NCBI GenBank assembly: GCA_030669525.1 | Contig: DAOVDO010000052.1 | Location: forward strand, 1 to 6,988 | Length of the DNA: 6,988 nt | Origin: Dehalococcoidia bacterium | GTDB taxonomy: Bacteria; Chloroflexota; Dehalococcoidia; GIF9; AB-539-J10 | Direction: 5' to 3' | Shown here: piece after piece, positions 5,790 to 6,988 of the stretch | How the letters are laid out: each line of letters opens with the position of its first letter | Position numbering within the stretch: the first letter of the stretch is position 1 | Program-made: the position numbers and the translations under genes | Notes under the pieces: model-generated | What the model was told of the DNA's origin: nothing | The model's input: the letters and a program-made list of their open reading frames with translations, nothing else | Databases searched by the model: none

Positions 5790-6971
5790 ATGATTAGAGC
5801 CTTAATAGTCGCCTTGCGGGAAGTTCGCACCTACCTACAGGATAAGGCTGACCTGGCTTTCAGTCTGCTCTTACCCATAGCCGTCTTCGCTCTGATGTAT
5901 GGTGCCCTTGGCGGGCAATCCCTGTTCCACGGCACTGCCCATGTGGTAAATGAAGACCAGGGAGGCACCTTCTCCACTCTCCTTTTAGAGCAGCTTAGCG
6001 AGCTGGAGAACCTTGATGTCGAGCTGCTTTCTCCCCAGGAGGCAGATTCCAAGTTAGACAGGTCTGACCTGCTAATGGTCTTCTATATACCACAGGGTTT
6101 CTCCGATAAGCTCACCTCTGGAGAGCCGACACAATTGGTCTTTAAACAGAGAGGCAATGGTGGGGATGAGGGGCAGATAGTAGCCAGCCTGGTTCGTGGT
6201 GTGGCCGAGGAGATGAACCAGGAATTTCAGGTACAGAGTCAGGTTAAAAATACTCTTGCGGGAAGGGATATTCCACAAGAAAGCATAGAATTTACCACTC
6301 AGAAATTCCTGGACCGAGAACGTGAGCATCCCATCGTGGGAGTTAGTGAGGAGATAGTGGGCAGTAGCCCTGACCCGGTCAACCAATTCCTACCCGGTAT
6401 CGTTACCATGTTTGTCCTCTTTGCTGTAACCCTGAGCGCCAGAGCTATCGTTGAAGAGCGCAGGAAAGGAACCCTGGAGCGGCTGCTCACCACGCGGCTC
6501 AGCGTGGGTCAGCTTTTTATGGGCAAGTTTCTAGCTAGTAGCTCCCGCGGCTTCGTGCAAACACTCATTTTATTAGTTCTGGCCTACATGGTCTTTCAGC
6601 TTTTCACCCCTCTTTCCTTCGTTGAATGTCTGTTTATCGCCCTTGTTTTCGCTGCTGCCGCCAGTGCCCTGGGACTTGTCATTGCCTCCATCGCCCGTAG
6701 TGAAGACGGGGCTACCTGGATTGCCGTCTTCTTCACCATGGTTATGGTCATGCTGGGCGGTACTTTCTTTGAAATCCCTGAAGGCTCGGTGCTGTATACC
6801 GCGAGCAGAGCATCTATTAATACCTACGCCAACGACGCCTTTAAGACGATAATAGCCCAGGGAGGCTCCCTGGCTGATGTGGGTTTGGAGCTGGGGGTAC
6901 TGGCAGGGGTTATCGTAGTCGGGCTCGTTCTCAGCCGAATTCTCTTTAGGGTTATGCCCGGAGGTAGATAG
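5790..6971 (+). CDS. ABC-2 type transporter permease
   Basis: Integral membrane subunit partnering the ATPase encoded just upstream. The 393 residues have the ABC-2 (YhgE/DrrB-like) layout: a cytoplasmic N-terminus with REVRTYLQDKADL, TM1 (about 22-40), a large extracytoplasmic region (about 42-195) rich in charged residues and Gln, then about five hydrophobic segments: about 199-219, 254-272, 277-300, 309-327 and 363-387. A cytoplasmic loop after the second segment carries the conserved EERRKGTLERLL motif (222-233), which contacts the ATPase in this family. There is no cleavable signal peptide. The start at 5790 is supported by homology-like N-terminal sequence, but its Shine-Dalgarno (AAGGA, 5784-5788) is only one base away, so initiation probably depends on translational coupling with the ATPase gene. 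Exports an unknown substrate (drug, lipid or polysaccharide are family possibilities). Confidence 0.93.
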   Translation: MIRALIVALREVRTYLQDKADLAFSLLLPIAVFALMYGALGGQSLFHGTAHVVNEDQGGTFSTLLLEQLSELENLDVELLSPQEADSKLDRSDLLMVFYIPQGFSDKLTSGEPTQLVFKQRGNGGDEGQIVASLVRGVAEEMNQEFQVQSQVKNTLAGRDIPQESIEFTTQKFLDREREHPIVGVSEEIVGSSPDPVNQFLPGIVTMFVLFAVTLSARAIVEERRKGTLERLLTTRLSVGQLFMGKFLASSSRGFVQTLILLVLAYMVFQLFTPLSFVECLFIALVFAAAASALGLVIASIARSEDGATWIAVFFTMVMVMLGGTFFEIPEGSVLYTASRASINTYANDAFKTIIAQGGSLADVGLELGVLAGVIVVGLVLSRILFRVMPGGR

Positions 6972-6977
6972 GAAGCT

Positions 6978-6988
6978 ATGGGACAACT
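6978..6988 (+). CDS. Probable start of a further operon gene, truncated by the window end
   Basis: An ATG at 6978 opens a frame beginning Met-Gly-Gln that runs out of the window. GGAGGT (6960-6965) and AGGAAG (6970-6975) lie upstream, the first overlapping the end of the permease gene. Operons of this class often encode a second ABC-2 permease at this place, but four codons are too few to say. Confidence 0.4.

Noticed and set aside
6573..6986. Minus-strand open frame of 137 codons over the permease 3' end
   Set aside because: It is antisense to the conserved membrane segments, and its product is low-complexity and hydrophilic (Gly, Asn, Lys rich), as expected from the complement of hydrophobic codons.

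Overview
The window looks like a piece of an anaerobic bacterial chromosome with moderate G+C. The best guess is the Chloroflexota, class Dehalococcoidia or a relative. This rests on the protein style and on the pyrG-fsa-rho gene order, which I recall from Dehalococcoides-type genomes but could not look up. There is no tRNA, rRNA, CRISPR array, insertion sequence or phage gene in view.

Layout. (1) Positions 1-3079 hold a tight plus-strand cluster: the 3' two-thirds of a CTP synthase gene (pyrG, cut by the window edge), a transaldolase-like fructose-6-phosphate aldolase (fsa), and transcription terminator Rho (rho). The gaps are 9 and 11 bases, so one transcript is likely. (2) Positions 3080-3383 are a non-coding convergent gap with two hairpin-forming inverted repeats. 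(3) Positions 3384-4673, minus strand, encode an acetyl-CoA acetyltransferase-type thiolase that carries an extra block of about 36 residues near its N-terminus. (4) Positions 4674-5032 are a divergent gap holding the likely promoters of the thiolase and of the transporter operon, plus a C-rich/G-rich palindromic element. (5) Positions 5033-6988, plus strand, hold an ABC-2 type exporter: an ATPase, a permease with a large extracytoplasmic loop, and the first four codons of a probable next gene.

How the genes fit together. The first cluster joins pyrimidine nucleotide synthesis, sugar-phosphate carbon shuffling and transcription termination, a housekeeping grouping with no obvious shared pathway. 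The thiolase belongs to acyl-CoA metabolism (acetoacetyl-CoA formation or cleavage). The ABC genes form a self-contained efflux module of unknown substrate.

The most notable observation is in pyrG. The glutamine amidotransferase domain has lost its catalytic cysteine (Arg at 600-602). It also has Asp-Asp where the oxyanion-hole Gly-Gly should be (516-521) and other glutamine-pocket changes, yet the frame is intact and the rest of the domain is well conserved. This suggests a CTP synthase that uses free ammonia, or an ammonia-supplying partner, instead of hydrolysing glutamine itself. No wholly new multi-gene system is apparent.
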